From Anaerolineae bacterium (lineage in GTDB: Bacteria; Chloroflexota; Anaerolineae; B4-G1): a stretch of 64,000 nt of DNA. Made by a program: the position numbers and the translations under genes. The first letter of the stretch is position 1. The number at the start of each line of letters is the position of its first letter. The stretch covers positions 1 through 64,000 of the forward strand of contig JAUWNP010000002.1 in the NCBI GenBank assembly GCA_030612585.1, in the 5' to 3' direction. The notes under the pieces are model-generated. The model did not search any database. It was not told the origin of the DNA and worked only from the letters and a program-made list of their open reading frames with translations. Positions 54,160 to 62,673 of the stretch are shown piece after piece.

Positions 54160-55800
54160 GTGCCATCATTGCTCCCTGTTCTCACGATCATCCTACCACT
54201 GCTGGGCGCGGGTGGGATACTTGGCTTATCTCTCGTGCCTCGTGCTCGCGCCCTTACCCGCTACATTGCCCTGATAGCGGCCTGCCTCACCACCATTCTG
54301 CTCCTGACGTTCACGTCGGTGGAACCAGGAACGACGGTCGTCATCTCCTTGTGGCAACCTTCCCTGCTGTTCGGCGCCGCGCTGGTGCTGAAGACTGACG
54401 TCATTATGCAGCCGTTGGCTTTGGTACTGGCGCTGATAACTTGCAGCGCGATTCTTGTGGGGTTCGGCCGTGCAGAGGGGCCACACCCCCGGCTCACGGC
54501 CACGTTGCTGGCTTTGCTCTCTGCGGGCCTGGCTGCCTTGTGGGCGGCCAATCTTCTCACTATGATTATCATCTGGGCCATATACGATTTGCTACACGCT
54601 GTAGGGCGCATCGCAGCCGGGGGCTCAGGGCGGACGGCCGTTCGTAGCCTAATCCTCGGCTATCTGGCGACGCTGGCCTTGTGGAGTGGGGCGTTGCTGG
54701 CCAATGGTGGAGCGGGCAGCGAGTTGTGGTCGCTAGTGGCTCTCAGCGGTGCACCATTGACACTGTGGGTGGTGGCTGGCCTCCTGCGGCTGTGGGTGTA
54801 TCCGCTTCACCTCTCCACTCCCGACGACCTGGGCGCTGCCCAATCTCTCGCCGCCCCGCTTCTTCTGGGCCCTGTCATTGGCTGGGGGCTGTGGCTCCGG
54901 CTTGTCCAGGCAAACGGCGGCTCCATCCCTGGCAACACGTGGGTGACAATCGTAGCAGCGGTCACCCTGGCCGTGGGTGGCTTTCTGGCCTGGTCTTGTG
55001 AGTCCCCGCGCCGCATGTTGCCGTGGATCGGGATGGGGGTAAGCGGAGCAGTGCTGCTGACCGCCGGACTGGCGGGGGATAGCGCCATAACCGTCATTGC
55101 CGCTGACAGCGTGGTCTGGGCGTTGGGATTGGCAGTACTCTTGCTGAGCGATGGTCTGCAACGAGAGGCATTATGGTGGAATATTCCTCCACTGGTCGGA
55201 GCGCTGGCACTGATGGGAGTGGTCCTCACGTTGGGGTTTGTGGCAGACGAGATCCTGATCGGAAATCTCGCGAAGGGAGGTAGCCCGGGGTGGGGGGGCG
55301 CTTTTTTCGTCGGGTATCTATTCTTAGTCCCATCGTTGGTACGTTGGCTGCTATTACGACCCTCCTCTCCCTTCCCGCGCAAGGAAGGGGGCTGGGGGAT
55401 TAGGTCTGTAGCACGTGGGGTTGGGTTGGGGGTGCCAGCCTTGCTGCTGATCTTGGCCATCTTGCCCCCGTCGCTCCTCACCGACGACGTCCTGGTTCCC
55501 TCGTTGAGCCCATTATTCGCGACGCCGGGCCTGACGGGTTGGCTGTTGCTGGCGGTCTCGCTCGCTGGCGGGGGAGTTCTTGCCTGGCAGGAGAGGAACT
55601 TGCGCCCGAAAATCCAATTGTTCCTCAGTGCGGCCCACGACCTGTTGCGCCTGGAATGGCTCTACGATGCGGTGGCAGGGGCATTGGATCGGGGACTGAG
55701 CATGCTCCGGGCGGCTGGCGAAGTGGTGGGAGGCGCGGGGGCGCTGTTGTGGTCGTGGTTGCTGTTCTTCCTTATCCTGTTGGTATGGGGTGGTAGGTAA
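54160..55800 (+). CDS. Complex-I-like antiporter membrane subunit (NuoL/M-like)
   Basis: 546 residues, about fourteen membrane spans, resembling the proton-channel subunits of NADH-quinone oxidoreductase and membrane hydrogenases. In place of the conserved WE of span 5 the sequence reads IIIWAIYDLLHAVGR (about 132-146), so the key Glu is absent. The span-7 Lys region reads VAGLLRLWVYPLHLSTPDDL (about 204-223), with no Lys. A short Pro/Arg-rich loop PSSPFPRKEGGWG (about 403-415) may be repeat-derived. GTG start directly after the sigA stop. First of three such genes; no catalytic subunits are present. Confidence 0.75.
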   Translation: MPSLLPVLTIILPLLGAGGILGLSLVPRARALTRYIALIAACLTTILLLTFTSVEPGTTVVISLWQPSLLFGAALVLKTDVIMQPLALVLALITCSAILVGFGRAEGPHPRLTATLLALLSAGLAALWAANLLTMIIIWAIYDLLHAVGRIAAGGSGRTAVRSLILGYLATLALWSGALLANGGAGSELWSLVALSGAPLTLWVVAGLLRLWVYPLHLSTPDDLGAAQSLAAPLLLGPVIGWGLWLRLVQANGGSIPGNTWVTIVAAVTLAVGGFLAWSCESPRRMLPWIGMGVSGAVLLTAGLAGDSAITVIAADSVVWALGLAVLLLSDGLQREALWWNIPPLVGALALMGVVLTLGFVADEILIGNLAKGGSPGWGGAFFVGYLFLVPSLVRWLLLRPSSPFPRKEGGWGIRSVARGVGLGVPALLLILAILPPSLLTDDVLVPSLSPLFATPGLTGWLLLAVSLAGGGVLAWQERNLRPKIQLFLSAAHDLLRLEWLYDAVAGALDRGLSMLRAAGEVVGGAGALLWSWLLFFLILLVWGGR

Positions 55801-56465
55801 TGCCAACAGTGGTGGACCTTCTGACACGCTTTTCATCTCTGGCTGCGATGCCCGCCGTGGCCGGCATACTGATCACCGCCGGGCTCCTGGTCATCAGCCT
55901 GGATTGGCGGCTGAACGTGATTGCCCTCACCTTGCAGTACTTTTTCGTGGTACTGCTGCTGACCCGGCTGATCCGGCCGGAGGTGGCGGCCGTCAAGGGG
56001 TTGATTGGGTGGATGATCTGCATGGTGTTCTACCTGACCGAGCGGCGAGCCAGTGTGCTTGAGCAGTCCTCGGCTGCTGAAGGCACAGCGCCTTCTCGGC
56101 GTTGGCGTCGCTGGGTTATGTCTGCTCGAGCGTCGTTTTGCCTGTTTGCCGGGATATTGGTCTCGGTGGCGGCATACACGGCCGTGTTGCGTGTCCCCTT
56201 ACCCGAAGTCCCAGCCGACGTCACGCTGGCATGTTACCTGTTGGCTGGGCTTGGATTGCTACTGATTGGACTGAGCGAAGCGCCGATGCAGGTAGGATTG
56301 GGGCTGCTGACCTTTCTATCGGGTTTCGACCTTTTCTACGTTGCTTTGGAGCCAAGCCTGGCCGTGGCCGGGTTGCTCGGTGCCGTTAGTTTCCTCATCG
56401 CGTTGGCAACGGCCCACTTAAGGGTTGCCCAGGTCGTCGCTGGCGGCGAGGTGAAGACACCGTGA
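55800..56465 (+). CDS. HyfE-like small membrane subunit
   Basis: 221 residues, about six membrane spans, with a basic cytoplasmic loop (GTAPSRRWRRWVMSARA, about 95-111). Its size, topology and place between two antiporter-like subunits match HyfE/NuoK-type subunits of membrane hydrogenase complexes, but motif-level similarity is weak. Start overlaps the previous stop (TAATG) and its end overlaps the next start (GTGA), so the three are made together. Confidence 0.6.
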   Translation: MPTVVDLLTRFSSLAAMPAVAGILITAGLLVISLDWRLNVIALTLQYFFVVLLLTRLIRPEVAAVKGLIGWMICMVFYLTERRASVLEQSSAAEGTAPSRRWRRWVMSARASFCLFAGILVSVAAYTAVLRVPLPEVPADVTLACYLLAGLGLLLIGLSEAPMQVGLGLLTFLSGFDLFYVALEPSLAVAGLLGAVSFLIALATAHLRVAQVVAGGEVKTP

Positions 56466-57892
56466 TTGCAGGTCCTCTCTTGTTGCTGATCATCCCGCTG
56501 GTGATGGCGAGTATTGTGTACATCCTGCTCCGCTGGGTGTCCCTCTCGGCACTGCTGGCCGTTGGCACGGCGTTGGCGTTGGGTATCGCGGTCGTCACGC
56601 TGCCGCTGGACCAGCCGGTGCGGGTGTACTTTTGGGGAGAACGCCAGATTGCTATGGGCGAGGCTGTGAGATTCCTCGGACGAGAGTTGGTTCTTGAGCA
56701 GGCCGATCGGATGGCGATGGCGATCCTGTTCCTCACAGCCGCTGGACTCTTTTTCCTGGCGTGGCGTGTCACACCACAGCCCCTACTCTTTCCGATGGGG
56801 CTGGGCCTGCTCAGCCTGTTGAGTGGGGCGCTGCTGATCCGGCCTCTCATCTACGCTGTCCTGCTCATCGAGATTGCCGCCGCCCTCTCCATCTTTGCGC
56901 TGCAGGCCGAGGGACAGTCGCCCACTCGGGGAGGGATGCGTTATCTGACGTTCACCACCCTGGCCCTACCTGGTGTGTTGGTCACCCACTGGCTGTTGGA
57001 TCGGTACGTGCTGACGCCGGACGATGTGGGACTGCTTAACACTGCCGCTGCTCTGCTGGCTGTCTCTTTTGCGTTGCTACTGGGTGTCGTGCCTTTCCAC
57101 ACCTGGGTGCCGGCCGTCGCCGGCGACAGTGTGTCATTGGCGGGCACCTTTGTCCTCACCATCAACAACGGCGCGGTCTGGTTCCTGCTCCTGGACTTCC
57201 TGGAGACTTACCCCTGGCTCAACACCCATCCCTACTTTGGCTCACTCTTCTCCACCGCGGGACTGGCGATGATCGTCGTGGGGGGACTACTCGCGCCATC
57301 TCAGCGTCGCCTGGGACCGCTGATGGGGTATGGTGCGCTGGTAGATAGTGGCGGCGCACTCATTGCCCTGGGGATGCACAGCAGGCTGGGATTGACGCTG
57401 GTTCTCCTGTCGCTGTTGGTGCGCCCCTTCGGTCTGGCCCTCATGGCGACTGGCCTGAGCGGTCTGCGGGCGCGCAACGGCGACGATGACAATTGCGCTG
57501 CACTGCGCGGGCTGGCCTGGAAAGCGCCGTGTAGCACGGCGGTGCTGATCTTCGGCGGGCTTTCGATAGCGGGGTTACCGGTCAGCGCTGGCTTCATCTG
57601 GCGCTGGTCTCTCTGTCGTGCACTGATGCCATCCAGCCCGGGATCCGCGTTGCTCCTTCTCCTGGCAGGGGTCGGCGTGATGGTTGGCGTGTGGCGAGGA
57701 CTATCCGCTCTCCTGGTGCGCCCTCGACTGCCTGAGGGGGAAAGATTCCCCCGCGTTACCTCTGAAGGCTGGCTGACGGCTGTGGTCGTGGTTGTGGCGA
57801 TACTGGCCTGCGTTGGGGTGGGACTCTTCCCGCAGGTTCTCTCGCCGCTGGCAGCCCGCCTGGCGGAGACTTACACCTTCTTTGCTCCCTGA
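56462..57892 (+). CDS. Complex-I-like antiporter membrane subunit (NuoN/HyfF-like)
   Basis: 476 residues, about fourteen spans. Span 5 keeps an acidic residue (AVLLIEIAAALSIFAL, about 138-153). The span-7 motif FALxKxPxxPFHTWLP reads FALLLGVVPFHTWVP (about 203-217), so the Lys that pumping subunits use is Leu here. Near the C-terminus AALRGLAWKAPCSTAV and GLPVSAGFIWRW match the family. GTG start at 56462 overlapping the preceding stop. Completes a three-subunit module of unknown energy source. Confidence 0.75.
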   Translation: MIAGPLLLLIIPLVMASIVYILLRWVSLSALLAVGTALALGIAVVTLPLDQPVRVYFWGERQIAMGEAVRFLGRELVLEQADRMAMAILFLTAAGLFFLAWRVTPQPLLFPMGLGLLSLLSGALLIRPLIYAVLLIEIAAALSIFALQAEGQSPTRGGMRYLTFTTLALPGVLVTHWLLDRYVLTPDDVGLLNTAAALLAVSFALLLGVVPFHTWVPAVAGDSVSLAGTFVLTINNGAVWFLLLDFLETYPWLNTHPYFGSLFSTAGLAMIVVGGLLAPSQRRLGPLMGYGALVDSGGALIALGMHSRLGLTLVLLSLLVRPFGLALMATGLSGLRARNGDDDNCAALRGLAWKAPCSTAVLIFGGLSIAGLPVSAGFIWRWSLCRALMPSSPGSALLLLLAGVGVMVGVWRGLSALLVRPRLPEGERFPRVTSEGWLTAVVVVVAILACVGVGLFPQVLSPLAARLAETYTFFAP

Positions 57893-59268
57893 TGGATCTG
57901 TTTGAGCACAGCCGGCAAGAGCAAATTCGTCGCGAAGCGCCGCTGGCGGCGCGCATGCGCCCTCGCACCTTGGACGAGTTCGTCGGCCAGGAGCACATCG
58001 TCGGCCAGGGGCGGCTGCTGCGCCGCGCCATTGAGGCTGATCGGTTGTTCTCCTCCCTCATCTTCTGGGGGCCGCCAGGCACCGGCAAAACGACGCTGGC
58101 GATGATCGTCGCTAATACGACCGCCCGCCACTTCGAGACCATTAGCGCTGTGCTGGCGGGGGTGGCCGACCTGCGGCGTATCATCAAGGAGGCCAGGGAG
58201 CGACGCGGGATGTATGGCCGGCGCACGATCCTGCTCGTGGACGAGATCCACCGTTGGAACCGGGCCCAGCAGGACGCATTGTTGCCCCACGTCGAGGATG
58301 GCATCGTCGTGCTCATCGGCGCGACGACCGAGAATCCCTACTTCGAGGTCATCGCGCCCCTGGTCTCCCGCTCCCGTGTATTCCAGTTCAAGCCGCTCTC
58401 CGACGACGAGGTGGTGGCGATACTGCGCCGCGCCCTGACCGACACTGAGAACAGGCGCGGTTACGGCTCTCGCAACGCCCAACTTGACGACGAGGCGCTG
58501 GCCCACCTGGTGCGCGTCGCTGGCGGCGACGCCCGGGCCGCGCTCAACGCGCTGGAGTTGGCCGTGGAGAGCACGCCACCTGGCGACGACGGCGTCATCC
58601 ACGTCACGTTAACCGTGGCTGAGGACTCGATCCAGCACCGCGCGTTGCGCTACGACAAGGCAGGCGACGCGCATTACGACACCGTCTCTGCCTTCATCAA
58701 GTCGGTGCGCGGGAGCGACCCCGACGCGGCGCTTTACTGGCTGGCCAAGATGGTCGCTGCTGGCGAGGACCCCCGTTTCATCCTGCGCCGGCTCTATATC
58801 CTGGCGGCGGAGGATATCGGGTTGGCCGATCCTGACGGGGTTGTGGTCGTCAACGCATGCGCTCAGGCCTTCGAGTGGGTGGGGATGCCGGAGGGGCAGT
58901 ATCACCTGGCGCTGGCGACGCTCTACCTGGCTACCGCGCCCAAGTCCAACTCGGCAGGGGCCTACTGGGGGGCATTGGCGGAGATCGAGGAGCGCGGGGC
59001 CGGGCCTGTGCCGGTCTACCTGCGCGACAAGAGCGACGTCTTCCAGGGCGCGCTGCGCGAGCACTACAAGCGCACGTTGGGCGAGCACGAGGGGCCTGCC
59101 CTGAGCCAGTCGAATGGGTACAAATATCCCCACGCCTACCCTGACGGGTGGGTGGAGCAGCGCTACCTGCCGGAGGAGGTCGAAGGTGGGTGGTTTCAGC
59201 CCACAGGGCATGGCTATGAGCGGGAGATTCTCGAACGGCTGAAGAAGTGGAAGAAACGTGAAACGTGA
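57892..59268 (+). CDS. rarA: Replication-associated recombination protein RarA
   Basis: 458 residues, AAA+ ATPase of the RarA/MgsA/WRNIP1 family acting at stalled forks. N-terminal PLAARMRPRTLDEFVGQEHI (about 14-33), Walker A GPPGTGKTT (about 60-68), Walker B ILLVDEIHRWN (about 111-121), sensor 1 IGATTENPYFEV, and C-terminal tetramerisation region ending GYKYPHAYPDGWVEQRYLP (about 405-423). A palindrome remnant adds ALSQSN before GYKYPH. The final KKRET and stop codon fall inside a GTGAAAC repeat. The ATG overlaps the previous stop, so it belongs to the sigA-membrane subunit transcript. Confidence 0.94.
   Translation: MDLFEHSRQEQIRREAPLAARMRPRTLDEFVGQEHIVGQGRLLRRAIEADRLFSSLIFWGPPGTGKTTLAMIVANTTARHFETISAVLAGVADLRRIIKEARERRGMYGRRTILLVDEIHRWNRAQQDALLPHVEDGIVVLIGATTENPYFEVIAPLVSRSRVFQFKPLSDDEVVAILRRALTDTENRRGYGSRNAQLDDEALAHLVRVAGGDARAALNALELAVESTPPGDDGVIHVTLTVAEDSIQHRALRYDKAGDAHYDTVSAFIKSVRGSDPDAALYWLAKMVAAGEDPRFILRRLYILAAEDIGLADPDGVVVVNACAQAFEWVGMPEGQYHLALATLYLATAPKSNSAGAYWGALAEIEERGAGPVPVYLRDKSDVFQGALREHYKRTLGEHEGPALSQSNGYKYPHAYPDGWVEQRYLPEEVEGGWFQPTGHGYEREILERLKKWKKRET
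59099..59118. repeat. CCTGAGC-type palindrome remnant in rarA (copy 4)
   Basis: CCCTGAGCCAGTCGAATGGG has the CCTGAGC-N-AGTCGAA layout of copy 1, in frame in a loop of RarA. Shorter and less regular than the other copies. Confidence 0.45.
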
Positions 59269-59297
59269 AACGTGATTCCTGCGCCTTACGTTTCACG
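59254..59297. repeat. GTGAAAC tandem repeat with inverted arm between rarA and selB
   Basis: Units AACGTGA in tandem (59255-59274), then the inverted ACGTTTCACG (59288-59297), which pairs with CGTGAAACGT (59257-59266 or 59264-59273). It lies between convergent genes and could terminate both. Confidence 0.65.
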
Positions 59298-59316
59298 CTT
59301 TACGCATCGCGTCTCC

Positions 59317-61299
59317 CTACCGTAGCACTCTCTCGTCTCCCACTCGTTTTGTCACCCCGGTTTCGTCCAAATGTTCCAGAAGCCCCTGCGCATACTTGCG
59401 GCTGGTCCCAAGCATGTCACGTGTCTGCGCCAGAGTGATGCTCCCTTCCCGCTCAATGCGCGCGCGGATGCGGGCCACTATCTCCTCGTAGGTCTGGGGC
59501 AGGAACAGTACCTCCGGCGAGACTTGCACCAACTCACCTCGGGCTACCAGCACGCCCAGCACCTCCTCCCCCACTGCGACGATGCTTTCCTTGACCGAGG
59601 GAGTGGCGTAGGGCTGGCGCCGGAAGCGGGCTAGGAGTGCGTCTACCTGCTGCCGCTGCTCGGGGTTGAGACGGACGGCGTGGGATGGGAGCCGGACGGT
59701 AGCCCCTTCGTCTACGATCAACCCCTCGGCGACGGCGCGGGCCAGTGCCGCGTTAAACACCTTCGCCTCCAGCCGGAGCCCACTGCGCAGGGCTTCGCGA
59801 CCCATCCCTGCCCGCAATGGAAGTTTTTGGTGGTAGGTGGAGAGTTCGCGGGAGAACTGTTCGACCAAGGCTGACCACCAGTCGCGCGTCGTCAGCAACT
59901 GATTGCTGGAGGCCAACTGTTTCTTGCCTCCTGCTTCCTGCTTCCTGCTAACCTGCGGACCTAGAAGGATCGCCTGGCCTTCGTCCAGCAGTTGAGCGAG
60001 CGCTTCGGGGGCAGTCTCGCCCAGGCCGCTAGTGGAGAGCAAGTCACGGGCGGAGATGGGGCCACGCCGTTGGAGGGCTTGCAGCAAGATCTCGGCTGGG
60101 CTGCCCTGGGCCAGCGTCTCCAGGCGGGCCAGCACCTCAGAGCGAAATCGGCGGTGTTTGCGGCCTGGGTGGGGGTCCACGACGACGCCCCCACCCACGG
60201 TCATGGAGGGGGAGGGGATGCGGACAATGAAACGATCCCCTTTGACCAGCGGAACCGGCTCCTGGAGTCGCAATTGTGCCCATCCCGATTGCCCCGGCGG
60301 CAGTCTGTCCTGGCCCAGGAGTCGCACGCGAGCCATCGTCTCGGCCGCGCCGGAGAAAAACTTAAGTTGGGTATTGTGGCGCAATGGGCGCTGCGCCTGC
60401 CCTGAGCGTTCGCCTGAGGGCTCACGCCGAAGGCCTGGCCGAAGGATGTTGGGCAGGTAACGCAACCGCACGTCTACCAGCACTGTGGACTGCAGCCAGC
60501 CAGGGATGGTGACGACGTCTCCGCGCTTGAGGTCGGCCTTGCTGACGCCGCTGAGGTTCATCGCCACGCGGCTGCCCGGCACTGCTCGTTCGACCTTCTG
60601 CTTGTGGGTCTGCAGACCCCGCACGCGGGCCTTCAACCCCCGGGGCAGCACCTCGACTTCTTGTCCCACCTCGAAGCATCCGCCGGTGAGAGTGCCAGTG
60701 ATGACGGTGCCGAAGCCACTGATGGTGAAGACGCGGTCTATTGGCAGCCGGGGCCGTCCTCGGTCGGGGCGGGGTTGGGCCTGGGCGAGCATTTCCTGCA
60801 ACGCAGCCAGCAGTACGTCAAGACCCTGCCCTGTGCGGGCGGAGACGGGGATGATAGGCGCGCTCTCCAGCACCGTCCCTTCCAGCGTCTCGGACACGTC
60901 GGCAGCGACCATCTCAACCCACTCTCCGCTTTCGTCTTCGCTCTCGGCCAGGTCCAACTTGGTCAGGGCGACGACCCCTGTACTGACCCCCAGCAGGTCG
61001 AGGATGGCCAGGTGCTCCCTGGTCTGCGGCATCACTCCCTCGTCGGCAGCGACGACGAAGAGGGCAGCGTCAATGCCTCCCATGCCTGCCAGCATATTCT
61101 CGATGAAATCCCTGTGCCCGGGCACGTCCACGATGCCGACCGATGCGCCGTTGGGGAGCGTGAGCCAGGCGAAGCCCAGGTCTATCGTCATCTCCCGCTC
61201 CTTCTCCTCGCGGAGCCGGTCGGGGTCAATGCCGGTGAGGGCGTGGACGAGGGTGGACTTGCCGTGGTCTACGTGACCAGCGGTGCCGATGACGTGCAT
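59317..61299 (-). CDS. selB: Selenocysteine-specific elongation factor SelB
   Basis: 660 residues. G1 GHVDHGKST (about 8-16), G3 DVPGHRDF (about 58-65) and G4 TKLDLA (about 113-118) form the GTPase; EF-Tu-like domains follow, and four winged-helix repeats at the C-terminus (about 400-655) read the SECIS RNA. Delivers Sec-tRNA to UGA. Two repeat insertions stay in frame: a CCTGAGC-type element (60399-60447, about residues 285-301) and CTTCCTG 7-mers (59926-59948). No selA, selD or tRNA-Sec gene is seen in the window. Starts 15 bases after the coiled-coil gene, so probably co-transcribed. Confidence 0.95.
   Translation of the reverse strand: MHVIGTAGHVDHGKSTLVHALTGIDPDRLREEKEREMTIDLGFAWLTLPNGASVGIVDVPGHRDFIENMLAGMGGIDAALFVVAADEGVMPQTREHLAILDLLGVSTGVVALTKLDLAESEDESGEWVEMVAADVSETLEGTVLESAPIIPVSARTGQGLDVLLAALQEMLAQAQPRPDRGRPRLPIDRVFTISGFGTVITGTLTGGCFEVGQEVEVLPRGLKARVRGLQTHKQKVERAVPGSRVAMNLSGVSKADLKRGDVVTIPGWLQSTVLVDVRLRYLPNILRPGLRREPSGERSGQAQRPLRHNTQLKFFSGAAETMARVRLLGQDRLPPGQSGWAQLRLQEPVPLVKGDRFIVRIPSPSMTVGGGVVVDPHPGRKHRRFRSEVLARLETLAQGSPAEILLQALQRRGPISARDLLSTSGLGETAPEALAQLLDEGQAILLGPQVSRKQEAGGKKQLASSNQLLTTRDWWSALVEQFSRELSTYHQKLPLRAGMGREALRSGLRLEAKVFNAALARAVAEGLIVDEGATVRLPSHAVRLNPEQRQQVDALLARFRRQPYATPSVKESIVAVGEEVLGVLVARGELVQVSPEVLFLPQTYEEIVARIRARIEREGSITLAQTRDMLGTSRKYAQGLLEHLDETGVTKRVGDERVLR
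59926..59948. repeat. CTTCCTG 7-mer repeat inside selB
   Basis: Three tandem CTTCCTG-type units, encoding a Lys/Gln/Gly-rich loop between winged-helix repeats. In frame. Confidence 0.65.
60399..60447. repeat. CCTGAGC-type palindromes inside selB (copy 5)
   Basis: Two units, CCTGAGCGTTCGCCTGAGGG then GCCGAAGGCCTGGCCGAAGG, inserted in frame at a surface loop of the EF-Tu-like domain; flanking family sequence (YLPNILRP and PLRHNTQLKF) resumes on each side. Confidence 0.7.
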
Positions 61300-61314
61300 T
61301 GTCTATTAGTCCTG

Positions 61315-62523
61315 TCATTCTCTGCGCAAGGCAGCCAGTTGTTCATCAATCGGTGCGACGAGCGTCTCGTGCACGTCCTGGATGGCCTTGAGCAGGCTGG
61401 TGGCTTCGGCGCGGCGGGCCTCCCAGAGGGTGTCCAGTTGAGCGCGATACAGTTCGGCAGCAGATGATAGCGCGTCCAGGCGCTTCAGTTGCTCGGCATC
61501 GGTCCGGTCTTGTTGTCGCCAGCGCTCCTCGACCAATACCTCTTGCTTTTTCTGTGCCTTCAACCGCCCCGTCTGCCATTCTTCCCACTGCTGCTTGACG
61601 CGCTCCTCGGCCAAACGTTGCCTTTCGGCCATCTCGTCCTGGCGTTTCTCTATGCGCACCTTGAATTTCTCCAGAGCACTGAGATCCCGCTTGACCAGTT
61701 GCTGTTGCTCGATGAAGCCCTGTGTTTGCGTGCGTATCTGCTCCATCTCCTGGGCCACCTGCTCACCCTGATCCAGATATTGCTTCATCTTCTGCTCGCG
61801 CTGAAAGTCGGAGATGCGCAGTTCTTCGATTGGCTTCTCGTACTTCTTCGTCTCCTGGATGGCTTCTTCAATGCGGGATCTTTGCTTCTGGAGCGCCTCC
61901 TCGAGAAGAGGGAACTTCGTGACCTGGGCCTCGAACTTCTTGCGCAGGCCGATGGTATCCTGCTCCAGTTCGGCGATGCGGCGGTTGTCGGCGCGGCGCT
62001 GCTCCTCCAGGAAGGTGACGGCCTGCACGCGATCGTCGGCCCGTTTGCTCAGTTCGGCCACGGCGACTTCCAGGCGCAGGAAGGCTTCACCCAATCGTTG
62101 CCCCTCAACCTGGCGGGCGTTCAACTCCTCATCGTAGCGAGGCAGGACGCGCAGTTCTTTCTCCAGCCGGCTCAGGTTGCTGGTTAGCGCCTCGTGCTCA
62201 ATCCGGCGCAGTCGCTCCGCCTCGGCCTGTTCTTTTCGCCGCACCTCATCGCGCTGGCCCATTTGGAGGGTCAATTCCTTTTTGTAGTTCGAGACCATCT
62301 GCTCGAACTTGGTCACCTGGGACAGGACACCCTGGACGCCTGCCAATGTGGTTTGCAGTTCCCGTGTCTGAGCTGCCTGCTGGGCCAGTTGCCGTTCCTG
62401 CTCCTGCATTTGTTCTTGCAGCGTGGCGATGGTGGCCTTGTCCTTACGGCGCTCCTCATCCAGCCACTTGAGCGTCTGCATCGCCTGGGTTATATCTAGT
62501 GCCTGAGTTACTTTTGTCGCCAT
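61315..62523 (-). CDS. Long coiled-coil protein of unknown function
   Basis: 402 residues from ATG 62523 (a GTG two codons earlier is possible); GGGAG lies 8 bases upstream. Almost entirely charged helix with heptad-like spacing from about residue 25 to 370, rich in Glu, Gln, Arg and Leu. No membrane span, nucleotide motif or Cys. It could be a structural or cell-shape filament-like protein. It is followed at 15 bases by selB, so it is likely co-transcribed, but a functional link is not evident. Transcribed from the minus-strand promoter at 62559-62587. Confidence 0.7.
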   Translation of the reverse strand: MATKVTQALDITQAMQTLKWLDEERRKDKATIATLQEQMQEQERQLAQQAAQTRELQTTLAGVQGVLSQVTKFEQMVSNYKKELTLQMGQRDEVRRKEQAEAERLRRIEHEALTSNLSRLEKELRVLPRYDEELNARQVEGQRLGEAFLRLEVAVAELSKRADDRVQAVTFLEEQRRADNRRIAELEQDTIGLRKKFEAQVTKFPLLEEALQKQRSRIEEAIQETKKYEKPIEELRISDFQREQKMKQYLDQGEQVAQEMEQIRTQTQGFIEQQQLVKRDLSALEKFKVRIEKRQDEMAERQRLAEERVKQQWEEWQTGRLKAQKKQEVLVEERWRQQDRTDAEQLKRLDALSSAAELYRAQLDTLWEARRAEATSLLKAIQDVHETLVAPIDEQLAALRRE

Positions 62524-62558
62524 TATCACACTCCCTGGGTGAGTTTAGTGGTGCACTG

Positions 62559-62587
62559 ATTATAACATCATTCCCTCTCACAGGCAA
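62559..62587 (-). promoter_or_regulatory. Promoter of the coiled-coil/selB unit
   Basis: On the minus strand: TTGCCT (62587-62582), a 17-base spacer, and TATAAT (62564-62559), 36 bases before ATG 62523. Adjacent to the divergent promoter for the glycosyltransferase. Confidence 0.72.
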
Positions 62588-62591
62588 CGGT

Positions 62592-62619
62592 TTGACAGAT
62601 CGCCACTAGCCGCTATAAT
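62592..62619 (+). promoter_or_regulatory. Promoter of the glycosyltransferase gene
   Basis: TTGACA (62592-62597), a 16-base spacer, and TATAAT (62614-62619); start near 62626. The -35 lies 4 bases from the -35 of the divergent promoter, so the two probably compete or share regulation. Confidence 0.75.
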
Positions 62620-62640
62620 GGCCTCGGAAGTTGGAGATTT

Positions 62641-62670
62641 GTCATTTGGTCATTTGGTCATTTGTCATTA
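62641..62670. repeat. TCATTTG 7-mer repeat ahead of the glycosyltransferase
   Basis: Three TCATTTGG-type units end 4 bases before ATG 62674 and occupy the place where a ribosome site should be. The same unit occurs at 31743-31770. Confidence 0.7.
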
Positions 62671-62673
62671 CTC

